Origin: Thermoproteota archaeon
GTDB taxonomy: Archaea; Korarchaeota; Korarchaeia; Korarchaeales; Korarchaeaceae
DNA: 64,000 nucleotides
Assembly: GCA_027492205.1 (NCBI GenBank)
Contig: JAOZFN010000008.1
Coordinates: 30,041 to 94,040, forward strand
Direction of reading: 5' to 3'
Shown here in pieces: positions 51,217 through 58,881 of this stretch. Under the pieces are notes generated by a model that ran no database searches, was not told the origin of the DNA, and saw only the letters and a list, made by a program, of their open reading frames with translations. The stretch's first letter is position 1; each line of letters opens with the position of its first letter. Both the position numbers and the translations under genes were made by a program.

Positions 51217-51438
51217 ATGCCCGGCGAGATCGTGATAGAGGCAGTCTACGAGGGCGGGGTGTTCAGGCCCCTGCGCAAGGTCGACCTGCCCGAGGGCAAG
51301 AGGGTGAAGGTGGTGGTTGAAGAGAGCATCGTGGACGTGGCCAGGAGGCTCAGGGAGAAGGTGAGGAGAGATGTCAAGGAGGACCCCATAGACGTTCTGC
51401 TCAGGATGAGGGGGGAGAGGAGCCCGGAGTGGCAGTAA
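51217..51438 (+). CDS. DUF104/AF2212-like antitoxin
   Basis: The 73-residue protein reads IVIEAVYEGGVFRPLRKVDL, then PEGKRVKVVVEESIVDVARR, the standard opening of the AF2212 (DUF104) family, small beta-rich antitoxins encoded before PIN toxins. ATG 51217 (or GTG 51211) lies 27-30 nt after a CTTAAATT box. Its toxin, overlapping by ten bases, is truncated, so the antitoxin is now orphaned. Confidence 0.78.
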   Translation: MPGEIVIEAVYEGGVFRPLRKVDLPEGKRVKVVVEESIVDVARRLREKVRRDVKEDPIDVLLRMRGERSPEWQ

Positions 51439-51690
51439 TAGACGCCTCTGTGCTGATCGATCCGTTCGTCGGGAGAGACGCCGAGAGGGTCAAGCTCGCT
51501 GAGGACCTGCTCAGGCTGGTGGAGGAGGAGATCGAGGAGGGTGAAGGCGTTGACCTCGAGGATCTCCTCAGGGGGCTGACTGACCCGCGTTGTTTAATGT
51601 AGTACGTCTTCGCCGCGCGCATGCTGATAGACGAACTCAGGACCCACGGCTTCAAACACGCCCTCGCGGTGGACGGCCGCGGCAGGTAGA
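51429..51690 (+). pseudogene. Truncated VapC toxin
   Basis: A PIN N-terminus starts at GTG 51429 with VIDASVLIDPFVGRDAERVK and LAEDLLRLVEEE, then jumps to a short GVDLEDLLRGLTDPRCLM and a stop at 51600-51602. Further C-terminal-like residues continue after the stop (YVFAARMLIDELRTHGFKHA). The middle of the domain, with two acidic residues, is missing, so the toxin is dead. Confidence 0.65.
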
Positions 51691-51792
51691 CGGAGGGCCA
51701 GGGAATAATGGGCTCAGCCTTAAATCCCGAGAAACTTCTCGGTAAAGCGTTGCTGATTTCGGCAAGGGTCAACCAACCCTAAAGGGGTTCGC

Positions 51793-52443
51793 ATGGGCGA
51801 CGGTGAGCGGGTAGCCAGCTTGGAGGCCCGCCTCCTCAAGGTGCTCGGAAGGGTCCAGAGGGTGGGGTACAGGAGATACGCGCTGGAATTGGCCCAAGAA
51901 CTCGGTTTGGCTGGCCACGCAAAGAACCTGCCGGATGGATCCGTTCAGATACTCGTTCAGGGGGAGAGGGAGAAGCTGACGAGGTTCATCGAGCTGGTGA
52001 GGAGCCCTCCCCTGGGGGAGGTCAGGGAGGTCAGGGTCGAGGAGGTTCCGGCCAATCCGAGAATCAGGGAGTTCAGGATAATCTACGGAGAGCTGGCAGA
52101 GGAACTGCAGGAGGGGTTTGGGGCGATGCAGGCGGTATTTATGGAGTACTGGAGCGAGTTCAGGGACTTCAGGGAGGAATTCGGAAAGGAGATGGGCGAC
52201 CTCAGGGGGGAACTCAAGAGCTTCAGGAGCGAGTTCAGGGAGGAATTCAGAGACTTCAGAAACGAGTTCAAGGAATTCAGAGGGGAGTTCAGGGGCTTTG
52301 CAGAGGAGTCCCTCAAGTTAGGCAGGGAGACGTTGAGCGAGGTCAAAGAGCTCAGGAAAGACCTGAGGGCCATTCTGGATGAGCGGCTATCCAGGATGGA
52401 AAGGGACATAGCCGAGATAAAGGCCAGGCTCGGACTGAGCTGA
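51793..52443 (+). CDS. Acylphosphatase-like domain fused to a long coiled coil
   Basis: Residues about 10-75 match acylphosphatase: VLGRVQRVGYRRYALELAQE, then GLAGHAKNLPDGSVQILVQG and LVRSPPLGEVREVRVEEV. The catalytic Arg (in VGYR) and Asn (in KNLPDG) are present, although the usual VQGVGFR has Arg-for-Gly. Residues about 115-190 form a charged coiled coil with repeated EFRDF/EEFGK/EFRGEF units in 11-residue steps, ending in a helix with RLSRMERDIAEIKARLG. Total 216 residues. The coil may drive oligomers or membrane association. Function unknown. Confidence 0.7.
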   Translation: MGDGERVASLEARLLKVLGRVQRVGYRRYALELAQELGLAGHAKNLPDGSVQILVQGEREKLTRFIELVRSPPLGEVREVRVEEVPANPRIREFRIIYGELAEELQEGFGAMQAVFMEYWSEFRDFREEFGKEMGDLRGELKSFRSEFREEFRDFRNEFKEFRGEFRGFAEESLKLGRETLSEVKELRKDLRAILDERLSRMERDIAEIKARLGLS

Positions 52444-52819
52444 CCGTAGGGGAGTGGGACCCTCCGTCGGCGGACTCATCGGAGGGGTCGAGGGGCCAAT
52501 AGCCAAGCGCGGGTGCTGCGGGAAGTACTCATGGTACCCGGGCTTAAGTACGAGATGTCTAGCGGGGAGTTCTGCGAGGCGTGGATCAGGGGTCTCATCC
52601 CGGGGCCGATAACGGCTTGAGCGCGGCCCCCTCTGGGAGGCAGGTGAAACAGATCCAAGAGAGCTGAGACGCGAGCTGTCGGAGAGGCCCGCTCGCTGGT
52701 CGAGGAGTTTGTGAGGAAGTAAAGACGACGAACCGCGTGAGCGTGGGCATCTGGGAGGTCGGCAGAAGGTAACCGTGGTCATAAGATGGAGCAGAGTGGG
52801 GCGCCGAGCTGGGATCGCT
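52444..52819. other. Gene-free stretch with decayed fragments
   Basis: No intact gene is visible. Short readings such as VPGLKYEMSSGEFCEAWIRG (about 52531-52590) and ARSLVEEFVRK near 52715 look like scraps of small regulators. Nothing else is supported. Confidence 0.35.
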
Positions 52820-52956
52820 CTAGTTTGCCAGCTCCACTAGCACGAGCTCCGAGACCGCCTTGTCCCCTTCCCCCTCGAGGACCTCCCTGGCGCGCCCCGC
52901 CTGGGATCGAGGGAGCCGGGGGCTGCAACAATGAGGCTGGTGTCCACGCAGCTCAC
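52820..52956 (-). pseudogene. Decayed VapC toxin fragment
   Basis: From GTG 52956 the minus strand reads SCVDTSLIVAA, the start of a PIN domain. After a frame change it reads AREVLEGEGDKAVSELVLVE, ending LAN-TAG at 52820. The rest of the domain is lost. Confidence 0.55.
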
Positions 52957-53054
52957 GGCGAGAAACCGTCCCCCTTCTCCAGTAGCCGCCTCAGGGCGTC
53001 GTCGAGCTCTATCGGGGTGTCCACTTCCCCCCTCCCTACGACCTGAGAGCCCAC
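52953..53054 (-). pseudogene. Antitoxin remnant before the decayed VapC
   Basis: GTG 53054 opens a 33-residue reading, QVVGRGEVDTPIELDDALRR then LLEKGDGFSP-stop, overlapping the VapC start by four bases (GTGA). It looks like a shortened antitoxin. A palindrome lies just upstream. Confidence 0.45.
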
Positions 53055-53070
53055 GAACCCTCCACCGGGC

Positions 53071-53086
53071 TATACGCGTGCGTATA
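53071..53086. promoter_or_regulatory. 16-bp palindrome TATACGC-GT-GCGTATA
   Basis: The arms TATACGC (53071-53077) and GCGTATA (53080-53086) are perfect complements around a two-base centre. It lies 17 nt upstream of the decayed antitoxin and is followed on the plus strand by TATAAAAC (53091-53098). It is probably an operator of the lost module. A 21-codon plus-strand reading (53133-53198, MDVKVPSPKAKFPPEYVPVP) follows, of unknown meaning. The rest of 53055-53347 holds only the promoter of the next gene. Confidence 0.5.
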
Positions 53087-53347
53087 CAGGTATAAAACCA
53101 CCCCTTCGTCTCGGGGGCTGTAGCGTCAGCGGATGGACGTAAAGGTCCCTTCTCCCAAGGCTAAGTTCCCCCCTGAGTACGTTCCGGTCCCGTCGTAACT
53201 CTCCTCAGCAAGTGACTCGTCTCCGGCCGGGTGCTAAATCGCCTCCACGCCGACGCGCGTCGGTTAGGAGAAGCCGAATCTCGGTGAGTGTTGAGCCCAA
53301 GCGCAAAGTGTAAAACCGCGTTTTATATCAGCCCTCTGAGTGAGAAC

Positions 53348-53851
53348 ATGGCTCAGCAAGGGCGGATTATCGTTCTCATCCCCACTTCGGACGCATCTGG
53401 GCTCGAATCCAGGGTGAACTCTCGGTTTGCGAGGGCGCCCTTCTTCACGGTTGTGTCTGTCGACGGCGGCGTCCCCTCCGACGTGAGGTCCCTGCCCAAC
53501 CCGTCCGCGGGCGCGGCTGGCGGAGCTGGCCCCATGGCCGTTCAGAGGGCGGCAGAGCTGGGGGTGAGCGTGATACTGGCGCCCAGCATGGGACCCAACG
53601 CCGTGGGGGCGGCGGAGGCCATGGGCATCCGGGCCTACCTCGTGCCGGCCGGGATCACCGTCAGGGAGGCGTTGGAAGCCTTCCTGAGGGGGCAGCTCCA
53701 GCCCGTGGCGTCCGCGGGTCCTGGAGCGGGGGGCGGATGGGGAAGAGGACGAGGAATGGGGATGGGTCGCGGACGCGGCATGGGGATAGGGGGAGGTCGT
53801 GGGAGAGGCAGACGGAAGTGGGGGCAGGGTCAGGGCTCCTGGGGCTACTGA
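53348..53851 (+). CDS. NifX/NifB-type (dinitrogenase FeMo-cofactor family) protein with Gly/Arg tail
   Basis: The 167-residue product has the MTH1175-like fold: IIVLIPTSDASGLESRVNSR, FARAPFFTVVSVDGG, then GAGPMAVQRAAELGVSVILA and MGPNAVGAAEAMGIRAYLVP, and ITVREALEAFLRG. Family members bind metal clusters, but no nif genes are near, so nitrogen fixation is not implied. The last 45 residues are a Gly/Arg/Met/Trp-rich tail (GRGRGMGMGRGRGMG). ATG 53348 sits 25 nt after a TTTTATATC box (leaderless). Confidence 0.8.
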   Translation: MAQQGRIIVLIPTSDASGLESRVNSRFARAPFFTVVSVDGGVPSDVRSLPNPSAGAAGGAGPMAVQRAAELGVSVILAPSMGPNAVGAAEAMGIRAYLVPAGITVREALEAFLRGQLQPVASAGPGAGGGWGRGRGMGMGRGRGMGIGGGRGRGRRKWGQGQGSWGY

Positions 53852-53897
53852 GGCCCTCGACCCTCTCTGGCACATTGAGGGTTCGCGGGTAAAACCG

Positions 53898-54248
53898 TCA
53901 GCGGCAGAGGTCTTCCCCGTCCACGCTCATGCCGGTTATCCTCACCGCCCTCTCGGCCCCGACATCCCTGAGCATGGAGTCGACGGCGGAGCTCACCAGG
54001 GACCTTAGCTCAGCCTCGCCCGAGCCGGGCGGGGCCCTCACCCTCTCCCTGTACCTCCAGATCACCCAGTCTATGTCCGGCGGGTAGACCGGCACGAGGA
54101 AGAGGATCTCCGCCTCGGGCCCGTCAGGGCCGTACTCCTTCCTGATCTCCCTCCAGAACAGGACGGGGGTCAGCTTCATCTCAGACACGTAGCCTCGGAC
54201 GAGCTCCACGAACTCGGCCCTGTGGGAGACTTCCACCACCAGGGTCAT
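53898..54248 (-). CDS. Hypothetical protein
   Basis: I do not recognise this 116-residue protein. It reads LVVEVSHRAEFVELVRGYVS, then FWREIRKEYGPDGPEAEILF and VYPPDIDWVIWRYRERVR, with helical ends. No membrane helix, metal motif or signal is evident. ATG 54248 is preferred over 54260 because a GTTTTTACC box is centred 28 nt upstream, giving a leaderless transcript. It is convergent with the NifX-like gene and lies before the radical SAM gene on the same strand. Confidence 0.55.
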   Translation of the reverse strand: MTLVVEVSHRAEFVELVRGYVSEMKLTPVLFWREIRKEYGPDGPEAEILFLVPVYPPDIDWVIWRYRERVRAPPGSGEAELRSLVSSAVDSMLRDVGAERAVRITGMSVDGEDLCR

Positions 54249-54302
54249 CGCGCCCGACATGCCTCGCGGAGGGTAAAAACGAATCGACCGGTAGGGCCGA
54301 AC

Positions 54303-55052
54303 TTAGGCCTCCCCGGGGCGCACGAATCCAGTCGGTCGGAGGCCGGCCCTCTTTATTCTTGACTCCACGGCCGGGTAGAGGATCAGAAGCTCAGGCTCCA
54401 GCCTGCTCGGCAGGGATTCGTCTATCTCCCTCAGCCTGTCGACCAGGTTGAGCAGGCTCTTCTCCGTGGAGAATCCGAGCATCACCGATGGGTGGAAGGA
54501 CGCGCCGTGCTCCAGCAGGTTCTCCAGCGCCCTCAGCTGATACTCGAAGAACCTGGGAGCCGCGCCCGTGAGGCGAGAGAATTCCTCGGGTGTGCAGCCC
54601 TTGAGGGACACCCTCACGTGGACGTGCCTGAACCTCGAGAGATCCTCGGCGTAGGACTCGTCGGCCCCAATGAGGATCCCATTCGTCTCCAGGATGAAGA
54701 GAAGGCCCGAGTCGGAGGTGCGCTCTAGGAGGGCCAGGAGGTGCTCCCTGCCGATGGTCGGCTCGGCTCCGCTCACCCGGACCCTTGGGATCCCCTTAGA
54801 TCTCGCCATGCCCATCAGCCTGCGAGCAACCTGCTGGGGAGAGTAGAACTCCCCGTGGGCGTCTGGGCGGGTCACGTATCTCCAGCTCCAGCAGAACGCG
54901 CACCTCAGGTTGCATCCCACGGCGTCGGCCGTCGCCACCCCGCCATACCACCTGTCCAGCCTGAACCTGTAGTACTTCCTGAGCTGGGCCCCTTCGGACT
55001 CCCTCGCCACGATTTCCTCCGTCCTCCTCGCCAGCTCAATCGGGTCGATCAA
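54303..55052 (-). CDS. Radical SAM protein
   Basis: The 249-residue protein has the [4Fe-4S]-binding CX3CX2C motif in VGCNLRCAFCWSWR (C47, C51, C54), then a VRVSGAEPTIGREHLLALL GE-like motif and LLFILETNGILIGADESYA, as in radical SAM enzymes of the pyruvate formate-lyase-activating and archaeal AmmeMemoRadiSam-like groups. The rest of the barrel (HVRVSLKGCTPEEFSRLTG) fits. It uses a Fe-S cluster and SAM to make a radical; the substrate is unknown. A TTG start (55052) lies about 29 nt after an ACTTTTTCA-like box near 55078-55086. Confidence 0.85.
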   Translation of the reverse strand: MIDPIELARRTEEIVARESEGAQLRKYYRFRLDRWYGGVATADAVGCNLRCAFCWSWRYVTRPDAHGEFYSPQQVARRLMGMARSKGIPRVRVSGAEPTIGREHLLALLERTSDSGLLFILETNGILIGADESYAEDLSRFRHVHVRVSLKGCTPEEFSRLTGAAPRFFEYQLRALENLLEHGASFHPSVMLGFSTEKSLLNLVDRLREIDESLPSRLEPELLILYPAVESRIKRAGLRPTGFVRPGEA

Positions 55053-55094
55053 CTGTGGGGGACGCTGCCGACCGGACGTGAAAAAGTCATGCCG

Positions 55095-56171
55095 TTACAG
55101 CGTGTCTATGAGCGGCCTGCTCCCGTGGACCTCCGCGGCCGTTGTAAGGGTCACGCCCTCCCTCTCCGCGGCCGCGAACACCCTGTGAACCCTCTCCCTC
55201 CACCTCCTCTCCCTTAGGAGGTGGTGGTCGTAGACGACCAGCTCCGGTTCAGCTTCGACGATCCTAATCGCGTTCTCGACGGCCCTCTCGAGGTTGATCC
55301 TGTTGAGCATGAAGGGGAAGAGGTACGTCGGGGGCCCGTCCAGGATCACCGCGTCTGGCCTGGCCGAGGCCACCGCCTCCGCGTAGTCCTCTATCTCCGG
55401 GCCCATGACGTCGCTGGTGATGAACGCGACCCTCCCACCCCTCCTGACGACGACCGGGGTGACCCAGCCGGTTCGGTCGTACTCCAGGCCGTGGAACCAG
55501 GGCCCGAGGATCTCGAGCCTCACGCCCCCGATCTCGAAGGTCCGACCGTCCCCCCAGACCACCCTGGTCCCGTCGCTCAGCTCGAACTCCTCGACCCACG
55601 GGCCCGAGGACCACAGGCCCTGGGCGAGCCTCTGGAACCACCTCCTCCCCCTGGCCAGGAGCTCCCTCCTCCTGGGTGCGTAGTCCCCGAATTCGGCGGA
55701 CGTGGCCAGAGGCAGGTTCTCCACGGGGTCGGGAAAGTCCTCTCGGCGCGGCTCCGTCAGGTGCCCCTCGAGGCGATCGCCCGAGGCCTCCAGGATCGAG
55801 GAGAAGAGCTCCCTGGCGCGCCTCCACTGACTCTCGTTGATGTAGGCGTTGGGATTCTTCGCTATGATGAGCTTCCCGCGGTACGGCGCCGGGTCCGGGG
55901 GAGCGCCCTCCTCCCCGGGCACGAGGTGGTGGTCGTAGTGGTAGTGGGTTATCACGACGGCCCGGGCATTCCTCAGCCAACCGTAGATCTCACCCAGGGC
56001 CCGAGACTTCAGCCGCAGCTTCTCCTCGGAGGGGAGGGGGTAGCTCGGCTGCATCCTGGACGCCCCAGGGTCTATCACCACGGGCCCCTCGGCCGTCTCC
56101 ACCGCGACGCAGGAGCTCTTGGCCCCCATGCTGTCGAACCAGATCAGCCTGATCCCCAGCCCCTCAAGCAC
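55095..56171 (-). CDS. Metallo-beta-lactamase-fold hydrolase (UPF0282-like)
   Basis: GTG 56171 gives 358 residues beginning GLGIRLIWFDSMGAKSSCVA and VVIDPGASRMQPSYPLPSEE. The metal motif is THYHYDHH (H76, H78, D80, H81), followed later by WGDGRTFEIGGVRLEILGPW, FITSDVMGPEIEDYAEAVA, LDGPPTYLFPF and VVYDHHLLRERRWRE. This set is typical of the archaeal UPF0282 family. It is a two-metal hydrolase of unknown substrate. The start is two bases after the VapC stop, so it is co-transcribed with the AbrB/VapC pair. Confidence 0.8.
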   Translation of the reverse strand: MLEGLGIRLIWFDSMGAKSSCVAVETAEGPVVIDPGASRMQPSYPLPSEEKLRLKSRALGEIYGWLRNARAVVITHYHYDHHLVPGEEGAPPDPAPYRGKLIIAKNPNAYINESQWRRARELFSSILEASGDRLEGHLTEPRREDFPDPVENLPLATSAEFGDYAPRRRELLARGRRWFQRLAQGLWSSGPWVEEFELSDGTRVVWGDGRTFEIGGVRLEILGPWFHGLEYDRTGWVTPVVVRRGGRVAFITSDVMGPEIEDYAEAVASARPDAVILDGPPTYLFPFMLNRINLERAVENAIRIVEAEPELVVYDHHLLRERRWRERVHRVFAAAEREGVTLTTAAEVHGSRPLIDTL

Positions 56172-56173
56172 GC

Positions 56174-56593
56174 TCAAGGCTCGGCCCCGCCCACTCCCCC
56201 CGGGATCAGGGAGACGCCCCTCCCGTGGGCCCTCCTCCTGAGGCGAGAGTCGAAGGTGGCCAGGGGGAGCTGGAGCCTCTCGGCCACGCACAGTATCAGC
56301 TCGTCCTCCAGGTCCATCATGGAAGGCGCAGAGGCGAGGGCGTCGACCAGATCGTCAGCGGTTATCTCCACAACCTCCGCCCTGTCGGAGAGGGCGTAGC
56401 CCAACACAAGTCTCCTGGCCTCCCTCTCACCGAGCCCCGCCCCTCGGGCGAACCAGGCCAGCTCGATCAGGACGATGGTCGGGATGACCCAACTATCCAG
56501 CGAGTCCAAGAGGCTCCTGGCCCTCCCGTGGAGCGACTGATCGGTGAAGGCGTCGTAGACCAAGACGTTGGTGTCAACGACCGCCGACTTCAT
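56174..56593 (-). CDS. vapC: VapC PIN-domain toxin
   Basis: The 139-residue PIN protein starts KSAVVDTNVLVYDAFTDQSL and contains IPTIVLIELAWFARGAGL, MMDLEDELILCVAERLQLPL and ATFDSRLRRRA. All acidic positions look intact. It overlaps the AbrB-type antitoxin by four bases (ATGA) and is followed two bases later by the beta-lactamase-fold gene. The module sits between that gene and the dihydropteroate synthase-like gene. Confidence 0.82.
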   Translation of the reverse strand: MKSAVVDTNVLVYDAFTDQSLHGRARSLLDSLDSWVIPTIVLIELAWFARGAGLGEREARRLVLGYALSDRAEVVEITADDLVDALASAPSMMDLEDELILCVAERLQLPLATFDSRLRRRAHGRGVSLIPGGVGGAEP

Positions 56594-56817
56594 GCCCTCG
56601 CCCCCGCCACGATGAGCTCCCCTATCTCCCCTGGAGTGAGCCCCCTCCCCATCCTCATCTCGGGCCTCTGGATCGAGAGCGTCCGCAGCGAGATAACCCC
56701 ACCCACCTCGTCCACCTCGACCGAGACCAGCGACCCGGGACGCGCCCCAACCGCCCCGAGGAGCTCGGCCGGCAGGTGGAGGGACCCGTCCCTACCCACC
56801 CTCATCAGGCGGCGCAT
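56590..56817 (-). CDS. vapB: AbrB/MazE-type antitoxin
   Basis: ATG 56817 gives 75 residues: RRLMRVGRDGSLHLPAELLG, then AVGARPGSLVSVEVDEVGGV, the swapped-hairpin AbrB/SpoVT DNA-binding fold, followed by a tail (GLTPGEIGELIVAGARA) that would bind the toxin. It starts only five bases after the end of the dihydropteroate synthase-like gene and overlaps vapC, so it may be expressed from the pterin operon. Confidence 0.78.
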   Translation of the reverse strand: MRRLMRVGRDGSLHLPAELLGAVGARPGSLVSVEVDEVGGVISLRTLSIQRPEMRMGRGLTPGEIGELIVAGARA

Positions 56818-56822
56818 GTCAG

Positions 56823-58058
56823 TCAACCTTCCCTCAGCTCTCCTATCACCTTTACCAGGTCCCCGATCTCCGACGAGAAGGACCACTGCTGGGAGGCCAT
56901 GAGAGAGAGCTTCCGGACGATCCTGTCGAGCTGGCGGTCGTTGGCCAGGACCAGCACGTCTACCCTCAGGTCGGGGCCGCCGACCAGCGAATCGGCCGGG
57001 GTGGCGACGTCTCCGCCAGCGGAGAGCGCCTCCTGCTTCAGTATCTGCGCCGCGGGGTTCGGCAGGTTCCGGATCAGGAGGACCCTGCCCACCCCCTTCC
57101 TGGCCATTATCTCGGCCCCGCCGGGGTGCACCCCCATGTCCACCATGACCTCCCTCAGGTCTCGCTCCAGGAGGCCCCTCAGCTCGACCCCCTCGCAGCG
57201 CCCGCTCCTGGCCGTCCTCCTCGTCCTTCTGAGGGCCTCGGCCACCCTGACAGCCTGGACGGTCTCTGCGACGTCGTGGACCCTCACGGCGTGGGCCCCC
57301 GCCACTACGGCAACGGCCGCAGCCGCCAGAGAGCCGGGCAGCCTGTCCTCCGGTCTCTCCACCCCCGCTATGGCCCCGATGAACGACTTCCTAGAGGGCC
57401 CCACCAGTACCGGCCTGCCCAGCGAGGCGAGCCTGCCGAGCTCCGAGATCACCCTCGCGTCCCACCTGTGCCAGGGCACGTCGGTGTCCCTGAAGAACCC
57501 TATGGCCGGGTCGACGACGATCCTGCCCAGGGGCACGTTCGCGAGCTCCGCGAGCCTGAGGCTGCTCCTGAGGAGCCTCTTGACCTCCCATATAGGGTCG
57601 CTCGGATCGCTCACCCTGCCGTGGGCGCAAACGATCGCGGAGGCCCCGTACTCGGCGATGAGGGGGGCCATTCCGGGATCTCCGGTGAGTCCGGACACGT
57701 CGTTCACTATCCTGGCGCCGGCCTCCAGCGCGGCCCTGGCGACGGGCGCCCTCTGGGTGTCCACCGAGATGGGGACCTCTATGGACCCCGCTAGGGCGGA
57801 GATCGCCTCCACGACCCGCCTCCTCTCCTCCTCGGGCGGGACCTTGGCGTCCAGGTAGGGGGCGGTGGACATCCCCCCGACGTCTATGACATCGGCTCCC
57901 TCGTCCACCATCCTCCCGGCCATCTCTATGAGCCTCTCCGCATCCTCGGCCACCGATCCCCTGTAGAACGACTCGGGGCTGACGTTCAGGGCCCCGACCA
58001 CACGGACGGGGTGGCCGTCGCCCACCAGCACTCCGCCCAGATCCGCCTCGGCGAGCAA
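56823..58058 (-). CDS. Dihydropteroate synthase-like protein, archaeal type
   Basis: From TTG 58058 the product has 411 residues. The N-terminal two thirds is a pterin-binding TIM barrel: VVGALNVSPESFYRGSVAED, GADVIDVGGMSTAPYLDAKV, VPISVDTQRAPVARAALEAG, IVNDVSGLTGDPGM and VLVGPSRKSFIGAIAG. The remaining 120 residues form a separate domain (LREVMVDMGVHPGGAEIMAR onward) as in the archaeal dihydropteroate synthase-related family. It probably joins a pterin to an arylamine in folate/methanopterin synthesis. The start is 27 nt from a TATA box shared with the divergent mptE gene. Confidence 0.82.
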   Translation of the reverse strand: MLAEADLGGVLVGDGHPVRVVGALNVSPESFYRGSVAEDAERLIEMAGRMVDEGADVIDVGGMSTAPYLDAKVPPEEERRRVVEAISALAGSIEVPISVDTQRAPVARAALEAGARIVNDVSGLTGDPGMAPLIAEYGASAIVCAHGRVSDPSDPIWEVKRLLRSSLRLAELANVPLGRIVVDPAIGFFRDTDVPWHRWDARVISELGRLASLGRPVLVGPSRKSFIGAIAGVERPEDRLPGSLAAAAVAVVAGAHAVRVHDVAETVQAVRVAEALRRTRRTARSGRCEGVELRGLLERDLREVMVDMGVHPGGAEIMARKGVGRVLLIRNLPNPAAQILKQEALSAGGDVATPADSLVGGPDLRVDVLVLANDRQLDRIVRKLSLMASQQWSFSSEIGDLVKVIGELREG

Positions 58059-58080
58059 CGCCTCACAGGTCCCGGCAGGG

Positions 58081-58088
58081 AATTTAAG
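58081..58088. promoter_or_regulatory. Symmetrical TATA box shared by mptE and the DHPS-like gene
   Basis: AATTTAAG reads CTTAAATT on the other strand. Its centre lies 26-27 nt from both GTG 58111 (plus) and TTG 58058 (minus). It is the only such box in the 52-bp gap, so both leaderless transcripts appear to use the same sequence. Confidence 0.6.
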
Positions 58089-58110
58089 CGAGGCCGCGCG
58101 CCACGGGGCG

Positions 58111-58881
58111 GTGCTCGACGTAGACCTGAGCTGGTGGATGCCCATCTACAGGAGGATAGCCGAGATGCTTGGCCTCAGCGAGGAGGGGGATCGGAGGGCC
58201 GCCGGCCTCATGGCCGACCTGGCGAGTGGGAAGTCCGTCGAGCCGCACCAGCTGGAGGAGCTCCTGGCGGGCAGGCACGTCCTCGTGGCCTGGAACGGTC
58301 CCAACCTCGAGCGGGATCTCGCGACGATCGTGTGGTCGGTCGGGCGCGTGGATTTCCCGGTGCTGGCGGCGGACGGTGCCGCCATGACGACCTACTCCAT
58401 CCTCGGGAGGGTACCCGACGCGACCGTGTCTGACCTGGACGGTAGGAACACCGTGACCCTGAGGCTGGCCGAGATGGGCGCCGTCCCGGTGATACACGCC
58501 CACGGGGACAACGTCCCGGCGCTCCAGAAGTGGGTGCCCCGCCTTCCCAAGCTGCTCCCCACAACCCAGGTTGAGCCCGTCGGCCCGGTGAGGAACTTCG
58601 GGGGGTTCACCGACGGGGACAGGGCGGCCTTCCTTGCACACGCGGCCGGCGCGGAAGGCATACTCCTCGCGGGCGTCGACCTCACCTCCTCCTCTCCCCT
58701 GGACGTCCTGAGAGGCAAGGATCTCGGGTTCAAGAGGGCGAAGCTCGGCGTGGCCGCTTGGATGATCGAGCTGCTGGCCCGCGACCTGGGCGCCCGGGTT
58801 TACGTCCTGCCCACGGCTAGGGGCCTTGAGCGCTCAGGCGCAGAGGTCGTAGAGAACCCCTCGGAGGTGCTGTTGAGGTGA
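58111..58881 (+). CDS. mptE: 6-hydroxymethyl-7,8-dihydropterin pyrophosphokinase (MptE)
   Basis: The 256-residue protein matches COG1634: LVAWNGPNLERDLATIVWSV, VLAADGAAMTTYSILG, TVSDLDGRNTVTLRL, VIHAHGDNVPALQKWVPRL and RNFGGFTDGDRAAFLAHAAG. The enzyme activates 6-hydroxymethyldihydropterin with ATP, the archaeal replacement for FolK, in tetrahydrofolate/methanopterin synthesis. It is divergent from the dihydropteroate synthase-like gene that would use its product, and overlaps cofE by four bases. GTG 58111 is set by the shared TATA box. Confidence 0.92.
   Translation: MLDVDLSWWMPIYRRIAEMLGLSEEGDRRAAGLMADLASGKSVEPHQLEELLAGRHVLVAWNGPNLERDLATIVWSVGRVDFPVLAADGAAMTTYSILGRVPDATVSDLDGRNTVTLRLAEMGAVPVIHAHGDNVPALQKWVPRLPKLLPTTQVEPVGPVRNFGGFTDGDRAAFLAHAAGAEGILLAGVDLTSSSPLDVLRGKDLGFKRAKLGVAAWMIELLARDLGARVYVLPTARGLERSGAEVVENPSEVLLR

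Noticed and set aside
53348..53851. Nitrogen fixation locus
   Set aside because: The NifX-like domain is widespread in non-fixing archaea and no nif structural or assembly genes are present.
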